64,000 nt of DNA from Sinotaia quadrata (GCA_028829895.1 CM054177.1:50224164-50288163), one strand, 5' to 3'; positions 23,045 through 35,814 are shown, counted from the first letter of the stretch. A program made the numbers and translations. Notes: generated by a model not told the origin, from the sequence alone.

Positions 23045-23165
23045 AGGCACTGATCGCAATAGATACAATTTTACGATTGCAATGAAAACCGTTTCAAGAT
23101 TTTACGATTGCAGTGAAAACAACTTTACGAGATTTTACGATTGCAGTGAAAGCAACTTTACGAGA
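23045..23165 (+). repeat. about 32-bp minisatellite, about 3 copies
   Basis: The motif ttttacgattgcagtgaaaa recurs three times with small length changes. Confidence 0.88.
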
Positions 23166-23380
23166 TTCCTCATTCTCGATAGAAGAACGGCAGAATAGAG
23201 GTGTCAAAGTTTTCGAGCATAGGGATTATAGCAACATACGCGTAACAAACTAATAAACTCTAGTGATATTCTAAAAACTTTAAATATTTAAGTGCGAATT
23301 CAAGTAATTCTTAAATATGGCTGCCCTCTCTTGTCAATAGTGTGTATTGTGTCAGTCCATTTACAACCGAAAACATGCGA

Positions 23381-23545
23381 TTATCATGTACAACAAGCAA
23401 TGCTAATCAAGTGGTAGGTTATTAATCAAGTCACACACAACAATATTTTATTATCATGTACAACAAGCAATGTTAGTCAAGTGGTAGGTTATTAATCAAG
23501 TCACACAACAATATTTTATTAGCATGTACAAAAAACAAGGCGACT
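23381..23545 (+). repeat. 70-bp minisatellite, about 2.4 copies
   Basis: ttatcatgtacaacaagcaa starts at 23381 and 23451, with a third partial copy near 23519. Confidence 0.93.
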
Positions 23546-24579
23546 CCAGTTACAAAATAAACATATTGTTACCTTGTATAACGTCAATCAGTTGAGGGGA
23601 GACAACTTATCTTTCATGTGTACAACATCAGTCAAGTTACAAGATAAAACATATCGTTAACCTGTACAACGTCACTCAGATGTCAAGAGGCAACAATATT
23701 GCTAACTTGTGCAAAGCAATATTAATAAAAGAACAAAAAATGGAACAAGTATTAAATGAAAAATATTTTTTAAAAATCTGATTTCCTTTTAATTAGAATA
23801 AATATACTACGATTTCTACTACTGCTAACATTACTAGTAAAAATAGTACATGAAACAGAAAAAAAATATATATATATATCACCTCTCTGCTCTTAAATGA
23901 GACAACGATTTTTTTCTGATGAAAAATGAAGAAATCTTGTTGGTGACTCGAAATGATAATCATTATTATTAAACAACAGTTTACATTGATTTCGCAATTA
24001 CTGACAAACTTTGAACAGAACATTGTTGTGAATGTCCAGTACGGTGCGTTGTCATTATGTCCAGTTTAATTACTGATAAGCAGTATTTTTGTTTATAAAC
24101 CGAAAGTGAAAATAAATACATGTACGTATTAAAAAATAAATCTATTCTTTCTTTGAAACAAAGGGATCTCTCAAACACATTTTGCTGCTAACCTGGCACT
24201 GTTGTATATCAGTGGTCAGAACGGTAAATTATTTTGAGCATTCCTTTCAAAGGGACGTGATTTAATGACATGGAAGCAACGTCGCCTCGTTGAACTTTTT
24301 AGTGCTCCGAGTTTTTATGCGTTTCGATCGCGCCATCTTGCAGGATGTAAAGTGCTATAATTTATGTTGGCCTATATTGAACACAATAACGGAGCAGGAT
24401 AGCAGTGTCCGGGAGTGTCTGCACTTTGCTGTGGGTAGAGACGATATTGATCTTATAGGGAAGGAGAAAACCTTGGAGACGCAATTAACTGTTCGGCAAT
24501 TTGCATGCTAAATATAACCAGCATAACAATAGGCTGCGTTCAGTGCGGGCACATCACGAATTATCCAACAGCTAGATTA
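23546..24579. other. mostly unique sequence
   Basis: Loose repeats of acaacgtcaatcag-type sequence occur at 23560-23690. Beyond that I see no repeat. A 73-codon frame lies at 24290-24511 without a recognisable domain. Confidence 0.45.
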
Positions 24580-25230
24580 TTCTGGAGCACATTACGTGTT
24601 AATGATACCTATTATAACATTATGGTGTGATGTGTGGGCACATTACGTGTTAATGATACCTATTATAACATTATGGTGTGATGTGTGGGCACATTACGTG
24701 TTAATGATACCTATTATAACATTATGGTGTGATGTGTGGGCACATTACGTGTTAATGATACCTATTATAACATTATGGTGTGATGTGTGGGCACATTACG
24801 TGTTAATGATACATATTATAACATTATGGTGTGCTCTGTGGGCACAAGTCAACTGTTGCCAGTATAATAATATGACGTGCTGTTTGGGCACATTACGATT
24901 CAAAGGTAGTCATTATATCTACCCGCTGATTTTGGGGTACGTTGCCAGTTATCTATTGCCAGTAAAACATTGTGGTGCAATTATAAGGGTGCATTACAAG
25001 TTTAGTATAGCCAGTATTGCAATATGATGTTATATGTTAGCACATTACCAGTTAGGTAAGCATATTAATATGGTACGCTGTTGTGATAGTTACGAATTTA
25101 ATATAGCCAGTATTAAAAAATCGTGCGGTTTTATGTGAGCACAATACGAGTTAATTATAGCCAGTATAACAATATGCGGCATGTCTGGGCAAATTACTAG
25201 TAAGTTATAGCTATTGTAATAACATGGTTC
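24580..25230 (+). repeat. 51-bp minisatellite, about 5 good copies then decayed
   Basis: The motif gcacattacgtgttaatgat and the motif attatggtgtgatgtgtggg recur every 51 bp to about 24845. Decayed versions (gcacattac..., gccagtataacaatatg) follow. The 17-residue peptide repeat in one frame is a by-product. Confidence 0.94.
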
Positions 25231-25269
25231 GGTGGGCATATGATTTTGTGGACCTCAATTTGAATATAG

Positions 25270-25980
25270 TAATTATATGTACAGCGTATAGATAGCATAT
25301 ACTATATGTACATTGTATGCATAATAGACACTGCGTGTACCGTGTAAACATAACAGACAATAAATATTCTGTGTAAACACAACAGACAATAAATGTACCG
25401 TATAAACATAACAGACACTAAATGTACCGTGTAAACATAATAGACACTGCGTGTACCGTATAAACATAACAGACAATAAATGTTCTGTGTAATCATAAAT
25501 ATACACAATGTGTGCAGTGCATAATAATAGACACAATAGGTACAATATTAATATAGTAGATACTATACTCAGTGCATATATAATTCGAATTATATAATAG
25601 ACACCATACTACAGTATATACATGCTAGACACTACATGTACACTTTATACCTAATAGACACTACATGTATGTTGTATATCTACTAAACACTGCATGTTCA
25701 GTTTATACCTAACAGACACATATGAAGTGTATGCATAATAGACACTTCATGTATGATGTATAATATAAAAGACAATGCATGTACATTATATATATATATA
25801 GGCACTGCGTGTACATTGTATACATAATAGACACTTCAATACACTATCTATATAATATATATTTATGTACACTATAGACATAATAAATACTATATGTACA
25901 CTGTATACATGATGGTCGTTACATGTACACTCTATACATAATAGACATTACATATGGAGTGTATAGAAAATAGCTCAAAT
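25270..25980 (+). repeat. AT-rich degenerate minisatellite, about 28-34 bp unit
   Basis: Units share ataatagacactacatgtac and a gtgtaaacataacagacaat variant on the left. Divergence is high, with a more homogeneous block at 25330-25490. Confidence 0.9.
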
Positions 25981-26229
25981 ATATTTGCTTGTTATAACTA
26001 AAGACAGCCATTAAGCATTCAGCTACATGTATGTGTGAATAAATTATTCTGAGAACTGCAAGCTTAAATAGAATTAAAACAATATCTTTATTATATGAAT
26101 GTGAACATGATTCTCTGAGTCATTTGTACAAACACATTCATCACACACTGCTTACTGATGTATTTATTTAAGACTGTTTGCGAGCATCATTGGATTTGTA
26201 ATATTGAAACACATTGTTATGCAAGTATG

Positions 26230-26480
26230 TATGACACTTCCCAGCACCTTAAGTTTGACATGTACCTATAATCCGCATAATTAGTCATGTATGTATGGTG
26301 CATAGATAGTCCCAGCCTGAAAGATTTGTACTAAAAAAGCTGTATAATTATATATGTATGTATGGCGTATAAATATTCCCAGCATGATATATTGGATTTG
26401 TACTTACAAACTGCATAATTATACATTTGTGTATGTCGCATAAATATTCCAACCAGCATACGTCATATTTGTACTTGGTT
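26230..26480 (+). repeat. about 70-bp degenerate tandem repeat, 3-4 copies
   Basis: The segments atgtatgtatggtgcataga and gcataattatacat recur three to four times with extensive substitution. Confidence 0.7.
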
Positions 26481-27239
26481 GTCTTAGTATGCTCAAGGTT
26501 TCATGGCAGGGTATATAATTTCTAAACTTTGACTAAAGATGGAGAATCCAACAAGAAACATATGTGCCACATACCCAGCGACTTGTGATTGCACGCATTG
26601 TTTCTTCAAATATTCCCGTTTCCGCTGACTTTTCTACCTCACTCACTATAGGGCTATGCAAGAATGATGAATTGAAATCCAGCTATCCGGATAGCAGGCA
26701 CCAATTAGTTCAGCGAGCAAACTAAACAAATCATCCACAGCATGAAGATAAAATGGCACTCAGAAGTCTGCGTGCGAACAGAAACAGCAAATTCATTTCT
26801 CGTTTTGTTATTGGTTTTGGATTCTGGTCCATGACGGTTTCAGAGATTGACTACCGTGATTTATTTGTTTGGGGTTTTATTTATTTACTTCTTTGCGTAA
26901 TGTGAGTGACGGCAAACATTCTTATGCCTCCTTTGCTCAAACACGGTCCGGACCTCGACGAGGTAACATAAAATTGGATTGCATGTCTCTCAGGCCCTAA
27001 GAGAGAGATAATGATGGGATGTCTGTTAAGTAGCTGCCTCGCTGACGAACGACTCAGCATGGGACAGAGATAAGCAGGGTCACAAAGGCCGCACGTCAGC
27101 CTGTTAGCGTAGTTTCTAGTTTTTGAATTAACAAGACTGGCAGTTACAGTAGATTTCAACAAAACATTTCAGAAAAAATAAAAGTCAAGCTGAGAACATA
27201 TTTAAGTCACTCTCATGCCGTCATTACTGGTATTTTTTT
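26481..27239. other. unique sequence
   Basis: Relatively balanced base composition with no repeats. The minus-strand 93-codon frame (26881-27162) has no recognisable domain. I see nothing I can name. Confidence 0.5.
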
Positions 27240-27355
27240 TTAGGAATATTGACATTTCCAGTAACTTATGTAAGACATACTGCTCAAGTAGTTATGTGGA
27301 ATATTGACATTTCCTGTAACGTATGTAAGACATACTTCTGAGGTAGTTATGATAT
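27240..27355 (+). repeat. about 58-bp tandem duplication, 2 copies
   Basis: ggaatattgacatttcc and tatgtaagacatact occur twice in the same order. Confidence 0.88.
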
Positions 27356-29090
27356 GCAGAATAATGAGTTTCTTTCAAACTGAAGTCAATACAGATAACA
27401 CGTAATGTTTAGCTCTCCTGCAATCAGATCGATGGGAAAGTCAATATTTTGAGCTTGGTCATCCTGAAATAAGATTTCTTCGAAGTGAAGTCAATACTGT
27501 TTATTTGAATCTCTTGTAATAAGATTATTTAGAATTGAATTACAATTCTTTTGCTGGGTTTTCGAAGAAATAAGATTTACTTTTGCTTGGCTCTCCTGTC
27601 ATGAAGTTAGTTTGAATTAAATTAATATTCCTTGACCGTTTTTACTTCTAGTAAGACTCGATCAAACTCAAGCCAACATTTATCTGCTGGAAGAAATGTA
27701 TTCTAAAGTACATTCAATTCTGTCAACCAATTAACCGTGTCTGTGTGTACATCAGTGTGCGTGCGTATTTATGTTTTTTTTCAAGGTATGTGCTTTAGGT
27801 GATTTAATAACTCTTTTTAATGTCCACTTCCTGAACTTAATCGATTTTGCGGACGAGCTTGAAAAGCGGTAAGAGAGAAGGAGAGTGATGAAAGTTTTAT
27901 TTGAAATTTAAAAAGAGAAACAGACAGTCAATGAAGTATATGCAGATGCCTGTATTTGGTCTTCACAGTCATTCGAGGGCCACTCGATTACTTCCCTTGT
28001 ATACTGACCTCTCTTTTCCTCAAAGATCAAGAACACGTGACTCAGTCAATTTAACTTAATTTGCTTAATTAAACTGAACTTATGGAAATGTACATAAAGA
28101 GTCCAACTATCACTGAAATCGCAGTACACATAATTTCAAGTGAGGTACTTTTATTTCTTCAAAACTCATTAATGGATTGTTCTGCATTAAAATTTCAATG
28201 GCTACAGTCCGAATTCGACTGAAATAAACGTTTTAGTTTCAGGAACACGTTTAAACGATTAAATGTCACTGAATAAGAGTTATGTATTTTAAAGGTTATT
28301 AATGAGCTCTAAATCATTAATTAAGCTTTAGGTCTTTAATGGAGCTTGACAAGGATACCTTCGAAAGAATATTAGATTTCAATAACTAATTCACTTCTGG
28401 GACTTAATTAAGAAATTGTCTGCTAGTTTAATCGCCAAAGCTTTCTATCAGTTTAATCATATCAGAAAATTAACAAAGATGCAAAGTATCTTTTTTTTTC
28501 CCTAAAAAACTTGTACTGTCCTCATAACAAATAATGTTAGCTATGGCTGATTTAACTCTGCGGCCATGACTAAACTGGACTGTCTGAGAGTAGTGCAGAC
28601 TGTCCAAACCGAGCAGACGATGATTGGCTGAGGATGACATTTTGTAGAATCAAACTTCATGACAAATATACACAACGGAAACACTGATACAAAATGAGCG
28701 GTAACTGCACGACGCCAAACAAGAAAGAAGGGGCAATCCCATGGGAGATCAGTCTGATGCATGTTAATCAAAAACGTCAGATTAGCTCCCTTGTAGGCGT
28801 TAGCCTCGGGAAGCAAAAGTTATTAGAGCCCAGTTCATGCCTTTGGAAAATGAGATTCTCACCGTTAACCCTGTTACATGGTCAAATCTTTTATTTTTTT
28901 TATATATTTTATATATATTTTTAAGAGAGATTGATATGTCGAATTTATAAAGTTGAATTTGTTACCAGTTTCGAGTTTTATATTCGGATGTTGCGTTAAG
29001 TATATGTTTATGGCCAGTACGCATGCATTGTGGTCTTACCATGCAGTCGGTGGTTTGATTCTGAGTTAGCATGCATCTTTGACTGAAAGT
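27356..29090. other. unique sequence, no gene recognised
   Basis: Loose aataagattt-type similarity occurs at 27450-27660. On the minus strand a 91-codon frame (28541-28816) ends in MAAELNQP preceded by a good Kozak-like gtcATGG. An upstream ccaatcatc could be a CCAAT-like box. This is too weak for a gene call. Confidence 0.4.
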
Positions 29091-29560
29091 GCTTGTCTAC
29101 AGGTGAAATGTCATTATCTGTTTTCATCGTACTGAAATATACAAGTGCTTACCTACATATTAAATATCATTATCTGTTTCTATCGTACTGAAATATATTG
29201 ACTGCTTGTCAATATGCTATATTTCTTTATCTGTTTTTATCGTACGTACTGAAATATATCGGGTGCTTGACTACATATTATATTTCATTATCGGTTTCAA
29301 TTGAACTGAAATATATAGAGCGCTTGTTTATGAGTTGTATATGATTATATGTCTCTATAACATTGAATATATAGAGAGTGCTTATTTGCTTAGTTATCTA
29401 CATCTTATACATATTTATTTGATTCTATCGTTCTGAAATGTATAGAGTGCTTGTCAGCGTGTTACCTGCGGTTCTCTGTCATTCTTAAAGTGTATGTCTA
29501 TGTTATTTGTGGCCGTTTCTGTCTCGATTATAAAGAATGTGCTTGTCTCTATTATTATCG
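29091..29560 (+). repeat. about 60-bp degenerate minisatellite, about 6 copies
   Basis: Units share tcattatctgtttctatcgt and actgaaatatatagagtgct, with increasing decay to the right. Confidence 0.85.
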
Positions 29561-29621
29561 GTTTTCTGTTCCTGTCTGTTATTTGTTTAAAGTGGTTTGT
29601 TTCTCTGTTATATGTATAAAC

Positions 29622-29699
<78 letters not shown>
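29622..29699 (+). repeat. (TC)n then (TA)n microsatellite
   Basis: About 60 bp of pure CT directly followed by about 16 bp of alternating TA. Confidence 0.97.
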
Positions 29700-29770
29700 C
29701 CGTTTGTCTTTCTGTTAAATATGGCTGTCTCTTGCTGTCTTGGTTGCTATGTATAAAGTACTTATTTGTA

Positions 29771-30604
29771 TGTGACAGAGTAAATTTGCCCCTCCCTATT
29801 TTAAATTTAAATTGTTAAAATGCTAAATTATCAGAGTAACCCGACCTTGGGCACTCCTTAGATTGTTATTTTGAAAGTGTCTGAGTTGAAGTAAACAGGT
29901 ACAGGCAAGAAAATTCTAGGTTGCTGAAGTAATGCAAACTGAGTGAGTAGTTTTCTATTATCGAATGATCATGATTTCCGAGAACAAGACTAGCCAATGG
30001 GCTGAGTTTACGGAGTTCTCTTACCGTAGTAAATTCTGCTCTCTAATCACTTTTGAATTTGGTGTGGAAGAAGAAAGTCAAGCTTTGAAAGGCAGTCGTT
30101 AGCTTGATGTGAATAGGTGGCCTTTTAACTTTGTTTTTCAAGCTTTGAATTCCAAATTTCGAGTTCCCAGACACCCTCCACGTGTTCACTGGTCATAAAT
30201 CTGTACGACTGGGAAGGCACTGGAACATCTGTTGTGATGTGTGTAAGCGTGAGATGCTACACACCCTTAATATTTGTGCTGGACACATTAGGAGCATTCT
30301 AGTATATTGAAGTTACTAGAATTACTGAAATCATTGTGTTCTGCTTGAAGGGATGGACACGGTGAGGAAAGTGCTCATGTTCATTGAGAATAGAACAGCG
30401 AGTCAGTGGTTTCAATGCATATGGCGGGAGACACGTGTTAACGGACATTGTGGCAATGTTGCAAAGGCCACTGAAAAACTGTCGAAACAGTGCTTAATCT
30501 ATGTCATGTAAAAAAAAAAAAAAATAACTGACCTCTAATAACTCCATTTCTATTCTCTGATAGGACTAACCTGCGATTTGTATTGACTTATTGTTATTAT
30601 GATC
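29771..30604 (+). mobile_element. family L LTR-like repeat, 3'-truncated
   Basis: It begins with TGTGACAGAGTAAATTTGCC and contains acccgaccttgggcactcct, ccaatgggctga and aatcacttttgaatttg. The module shared with 5160-5650 follows (ccctccac, tgttctgct, ggatggacac, actccatttctattctct). It lacks the ~290-bp central module present in the other copies. It ends abruptly at 30604, where the 3' end of a retrotransposon fragment starts. Confidence 0.78.
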
Positions 30605-31040
30605 TTTCCACGACTTCAGTTTGACTGTCAGTTGTGAACCAAGATTTCAGAATCTTACCAAGATTCTGGGAGATTCAAAGTTTTACGGAAGTGGATATTT
30701 CCGCTGCTTTTTAGTAGTGGAGCGAGTCTGTGGTTTCCAGGGAGTTTATTCAGATAATCTTCCAGCGCAGATGTCACGTTATGTTCCCCAAAGCTCCTAT
30801 CACTATAGGTACCACTTCTGCTTTTACATTCCACAGTCTCTGTGTGCAATCTGAGGTCTTGGTATTTTCTATGTTTTTCTCTTTCTTTTGATTGTATGTT
30901 TCTATCACTTGGAACAGCAACATCAATGATTTTTGCTATTCTAATTGGACTTATAGAGAACTAAAGTGTCTGGTCGTTTTGCAGGAATCACTCGATCTAT
31001 TCTTATCTCTTCAGGTCCCACCGTATTTTGACTTCATTCA
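30605..31040 (-). mobile_element. non-LTR retrotransposon, C-terminal/3' fragment
   Basis: The minus strand encodes the conserved C-terminal end of a reverse-transcriptase polyprotein. From right to left on the plus strand it reads VKIRWD, IDRVIPAKRPD, AKIIDVAVPSDRNI, KYQDL, then in a shifted frame EVVPIVIGALG, and finally ALEDYLNKLPGN up to a stop at 30655. About 50 bp of probable 3' UTR follows. Frameshifts and stops make it dead. The pattern IDVA.P.D then KYQDL then GALG is common in invertebrate endonuclease-RT proteins, though I cannot name the clade. Sequence from 31040 to about 31500 may be more of the same element but is not recognisable. Confidence 0.82.
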
Positions 31041-31154
31041 TGCTTTTGCAGAGTCAGCAGCTGGGGTTCCTTGAGCTTTTCATGAATTTTGGCTCTTGGG
31101 ATTTTATCTTACAACTTGCACATCTGTAACGAGTGCTTTTCTCATGGTTTTTAA

Positions 31155-31224
<70 letters not shown>
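31155..31224 (+). repeat. (GT)n microsatellite
   Basis: About 70 bp of pure GT lying within sequence probably derived from the retrotransposon fragment. Confidence 0.97.
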
Positions 31225-31225
<1 letters not shown>

Positions 31226-31719
31226 GTAAACAAGACTCCTTCCACTGTTTTTTATTTCTATATTTAATAGTACGCTCAATCTCTTTATGTCGGTTTGGTT
31301 TTTCCCTGCTTGCATCTCAAAATATTCACATTTATATTGAACACTGAGGGGCAGATGTTCCAGCAGCCTTTCTTCATCCATCGATCTTTAATTGGGGGTA
31401 TTCTCACTCTGTCCGTCTCCACTTGGGCAAAGTCTGTCGTGAGCTTTTCCTGGTCTCCTCAATCCATACCTCGATAATTGTCATTTTCGACGGCACCACT
31501 ATTCTGAACGATATCTCGCACACTATTGATCTAAATAGTTCGTTTGTCAGATAAACGCCTCTCGTTCTATATATCTTTATTCCTATTTTGTTACAGTTAT
31601 TTTTTTTCGAAAAGTAGAATCCCTTTTACAGTCTCTCGGTTGGTCGTGGGTCGCGTGTTTGTGACATTGCTTGTGTATGAAAATGAGCACGCGCGCCTGT
31701 GTAGAAAGAATAAGATCTA

Positions 31720-31808
31720 TCTTTCTAATCTATCTATCTATCTATCCATCCATCCATCCATCCACCTACCTACCTACCTACCTATCTATCTATCTATCTA
31801 TCTATCTT

Positions 31809-31870
<62 letters not shown>

Positions 31871-31871
31871 G
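31720..31871 (+). repeat. (TCTA)n tetranucleotide tract
   Basis: TCTA units with internal blocks of TCCA (31745-31763) and CTAC (31763-31783). This is a compound microsatellite. Confidence 0.97.
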
Positions 31872-32143
31872 GAAGTGTTTGTTTGTGTGTTTAGGTGTTT
31901 GAAAAGGTATGTATAACTCATTTCTTCTTAAATCTTTCAGTAAATAGATATTTTCTCAACTGCCAACAATTTTTGATGTATCGTTCTCAAAACCTCTCTT
32001 TTATTTTCTTGCTGTATTATAACATCTCTATGCAATCAGTACACTCATATGCATGACGTCAGACAGCAGTAAAAGCACATTTCTCTCTACAATTAATTAT
32101 CAATGCACGTTGGCTAGTCCATTGACGTTTAGAGACACTTATG

Positions 32144-32158
32144 ATGTAGATAGATGTG

Positions 32159-32194
<36 letters not shown>

Positions 32195-32322
32195 CAGACA
32201 GATAGATAGATAGATAAATAGATAGAGAGATAGAGAGATAGATGTGTAGATAGATAGAGAGATAAATAGATGTGTAGATAGATAGATAGATAGACATATG
32301 TGTAGATAGATAGATCGATCGA
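32144..32322 (+). repeat. (TAGA)n tetranucleotide tract
   Basis: TAGA units with interspersed tagatgtg interruptions about every 60 bp. It is the inverse complement of the TCTA tract 270 bp to the left. Confidence 0.97.
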
Positions 32323-32404
32323 TCCACCGGTACAAACCAGTTAGCATTAGATGCTTTGCATGTTTTGCGTTGTACTCCACAACGTTATTGCCAGTAGATT
32401 GTTT

Positions 32405-32750
32405 TGCCACTGTTTTTCTGCTTGTTTTTGTTTGTTACTTTACCATGTGTAACAGGTTGCTTCGCCACTGTTTTGCTGCTTGTTTTTGTTTGTTACTTTA
32501 TCATGTGTAACAGGTTACTTCGCCACTGTTTTTCTGCTTGCTTTTGTTTGTTACTTTACCATAGTTATTTGCCACTGTTTTGTTACTTTATCATGGTTAC
32601 TTCGCCACTGTTTTTCTGCTTGCTTTTGTTTGTTACTTTATCATGGTTACTTCGCCACTGTTTGTTGCTTGTTTTTGTTTGTTACTTTTTCATGGTTACT
32701 TCGCCACTGTTTTGCTGCTTGTTTTTGTTTATTACTTTATCATGTGTTTA
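32405..32750 (+). repeat. about 60-bp minisatellite, 6 copies
   Basis: cgccactgtttttctgcttg and tttgttactttaccatg recur with length variants (some units lack gtgtaacagg). Confidence 0.94.
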
Positions 32751-33489
32751 TGACATGCATTCTTTCGAAAACAGGGCTCCACATTTAGATACTCTCCTCC
32801 TGAAATTTACTCAAGTTCTCGTTATCAACAATAACGTTGTTTAGTCCACATTTCATTTGAACTGTTTTTGTATATTTGTATATTCTTGTATTTTTGGCGC
32901 CACTTTTACATTTCGCATTATTTGTCTCGGGAAGGTAGGGTGACTAGGGTTCCTCGCATTGTTGTTTCCGTATCCTGCATGCAGATGAAGGACACAGGCA
33001 TGGTTTTGTTTTCCGGCCAGTGCTAGCTGTCATTTCATTTAATACGCCCCGGTAAGCAGCATGAGTTATTTCTCTTGGTTTTATGCGAAGTCGAGGTCAT
33101 TGTCCTATGCGCCGATTCGGAACTAGAGTTGTCTCGCCTGGCGACTTTTCTGTGACGTTAAAAGAAGACGCTGAAATATGTTTATAACTGGCGGGAAACT
33201 ATTGACTTTTGCAAAATGGCTATAAGACTCTTGGCCAAGAAATCAAATAATAATTTGGTTGAAGAATCGAATTTCCTATAATTACATTCGCGTGGAATTT
33301 TAAATAAACATTGTTTTTGGCTTTGACATGTGGAAAAAAAACCAATTCAATAGATCTACTTACATTTGCAAAATATTTGTCACATTAGGCCAGGACACCT
33401 TTGCGAATTGAGAAAGATAAATTAACGCTAGACATAGTTTAGTTTTTTTTAGTACTGTTGCGATTGAAATCTAAATAATTTGATTATAT
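32751..33489. other. unique sequence
   Basis: About 700 bp without repeats. It is somewhat richer in CG dinucleotides at 33060-33170. No gene is recognised. Confidence 0.5.
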
Positions 33490-33492
33490 ATA

Positions 33493-33532
<40 letters not shown>

Positions 33533-33544
33533 AGTGTGGGTGTG

Positions 33545-33596
<52 letters not shown>

Positions 33597-33620
33597 TGTG
33601 TGTGTGTGAGTGTGTGTTGT
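33490..33620 (+). repeat. (GT)n microsatellite, interrupted
   Basis: About 130 bp of GT with gagtg, ttgtc and atg interruptions. Confidence 0.96.
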
Positions 33621-33689
33621 CTCCAAACATAACGAGTTAGTTTACCATTAATTAGTCGTATGAAAAAAAATCCTCGATAATATGTGTAT

Positions 33690-33920
33690 TATATATATAT
33701 ATATATATATAGTACTATAGATAGCCCAAATCAACACGAAGTAACTGTCTGCTCGGATATTTTTATATATATTGTGATATAGATAGCCCAAGTCAACTCT
33801 AATTAACTGTCTTCTTGGATATACATTGGATATATATATAAATAGCCCAAGTCAACACTCATTAACTGTTGTTTGGATATATATTGGATATATATATATA
33901 TATAGTGCTATAAATAGCCC
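33690..33920 (+). repeat. about 68-bp tandem repeat, 3-4 copies, with TA tracts
   Basis: The motif tagatagcccaaatcaacac (variants), followed by attaactgtc and a TATATA run, recurs three to four times. Confidence 0.88.
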
Positions 33921-33959
33921 AAAAGGGAATTCACGCCGTACAACATTTGTCCCATGGTG

Positions 33960-34110
33960 CTAGTTTTTCCTGTTTGCTTTGTTATCCATTTCTCACTGGA
34001 AGTCACTGGAAGATCCGTGTCTGGAAGCAATCAGGATAACCAATTTCTTTATAATCCCTCTCTCACTGAAGGTCACTGGAAGCACCATGTCTGGAAGCAG
34101 TCAAAATGAT
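33960..34110 (+). repeat. about 85-bp tandem duplication, 2 copies
   Basis: tctcactggaagtcactgga followed by tgtctggaagcaatca occurs twice with several substitutions. Confidence 0.82.
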
Positions 34111-34589
34111 ATTTTTTAAAACTTTAAATTGATCTGTTTCCGGCCGTCCTCAAACTGAACACGTTCGTTCTTCGTGCAGAATTATATTCTATTAGTGGTG
34201 TGTATTTCTACATATCTGTCACTGGTGTATGTATCTCTACATTATTTTCACTGGAAAATATTTTTTCTATATTTGTACATTATCTTATAATAAAGCATCC
34301 TCTTATATTGTGAATATATTTCTACATTATGTTACAACTGGAGTGTTCCCATTAGTTAAAAGTGAACATATTTTAATATCTTGCCATATGTTCTTTCAGT
34401 TTAGCAAGAAACATATTTATATACTAACGTACAAAATATGCATTCCCATTAGTGAAAAGAACCAAGTTCATATTTACTTAAATAAGTAATTCTATTGCTT
34501 ACCGTTATACAAAGTTGTTTTAGTTAGTTATTTTACAATACAAGTGTTTCCATTAGCCACGAGAAGGTGCATCTGCATTACCTTGCAAT
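34111..34589. other. AT-rich stretch, weak internal similarity
   Basis: Loose repeats of tctacattattttcactgga-like and attcccattagt-like sequence suggest an old array. No gene is present. Confidence 0.45.
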
Positions 34590-34862
34590 GCGTGTATTCC
34601 CATCAATAAATATATAGGTAATTATTCAACCATGTATTCCCATCAATAAATATATAGGTAATTATTCAACCATGTATTCCCATCAATTAATATATAGGTA
34701 ATTATTCAACCATGTATTCCCATCAATTAATATATAGGTAATTATTCAACCATGTATTCCCATCAATTAATATATAGGTAATTATTCAACCATGTATTCC
34801 CATCAATTAATATATAGGTAATTATTCAACCATGTATTCCCATCAATTAATATATAGGTAAT
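34590..34862 (+). repeat. 40-bp minisatellite, about 7 copies
   Basis: catgtattcccatcaattaa recurs exactly every 40 bp (for example 34631 and 34671). The first two units have aataaa and the rest aattaa. Very homogeneous. Confidence 0.98.
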
Positions 34863-35094
34863 TGTTACGTTTTTATTTTTATTCTATCACTAAGTTACGA
34901 ACTGATCTAACACGTTCCAGTGCACACAGTACATTTAGGCCTACGTGACCTTGGGCATTCAACCTTTTCAACCAAGAGATTTAGTAGAATCAATTGTTTG
35001 TGCTTACATTTGCATAAATTACAATAAACCTTCACCGTGACGCTGTCAACCTTCACGTCAATCTCCTCAACCCGTCCTGCCTGTCTTAATATTA

Positions 35095-35510
35095 CACAAC
35101 TTTCCTCTCTAACGCCAGTCATTCCTCTCTATTTTAACACGTCACTCATTCCTCTCTATTTCAACACATCACTCCTTCCGGTCTATCTTAATATATATAC
35201 GTCATTCTTTCCGGTCTATCTTAACATGTACACATCACTCCTTGTATATCGTAAAACATACACGTTATTCTTTCCGGTCTATCTTAACATGAACACATCA
35301 CTCCTTCCTGTCTCTCTTATCATGTATACGCCACGCCTTTCTGTCTATCTTAACAGTTACAAGTCACTACTTCCTATCATAACAACATTTACATCCCACT
35401 TTTTCGTGTCTATCAAAATTATATTTCTCTGTCTATCTTATCATGTACATTTCACTCTTTCCTGTCAATCTTAAAATATATAGTCACTCCTTCCGTCTAT
35501 CTTCACAGGT
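35095..35510 (+). repeat. about 37-bp pyrimidine-rich minisatellite, about 11 copies
   Basis: Units share cactccttccggtctatctt and aacatgtaca with many variants. Confidence 0.92.
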
Positions 35511-35554
35511 AGTGTTACTGTGAATGAGAGTGAGAGGGTGAGGGTGAGTGAGAG

Positions 35555-35665
35555 TGTGAGTGCATAACGCAAACACTAGTGAATTCACAACCCAGGTTAT
35601 TAAAATAATATCTTCACAACGCAAACATTAGTGAGTGTTCACAACCCAGGTTATTAAATACTATG
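35555..35665 (+). repeat. about 57-bp tandem duplication
   Basis: aacgcaaacactagtgaatt and cacaacccaggttattaaa occur twice. Confidence 0.88.
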
Positions 35666-35814
35666 GCTATATTAAAATATAGTTCGCACTATTTGAAAAT
35701 GAGTTATTGAGCATAGCCATGAAGCATCTTAAATTGCGTTGTAGTCTTTTTACACTATTTGACATTCCAAGGATTGACTTCGTTCGTAAAAGAGTAACAA
35801 ACAGAGATAGTCTA

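Noticed and set aside
28541..28816. Gene start with a CCAAT-like box and Kozak-like ATG on the minus strand
   Set aside because: The ATG leads to only eight codons before a stop, and no splice donor or conserved frame is evident.
31041..31500. Further reverse-transcriptase sequence upstream of the C-terminal fragment
   Set aside because: Frames are broken and I could not match them to a conserved motif, although the position fits.
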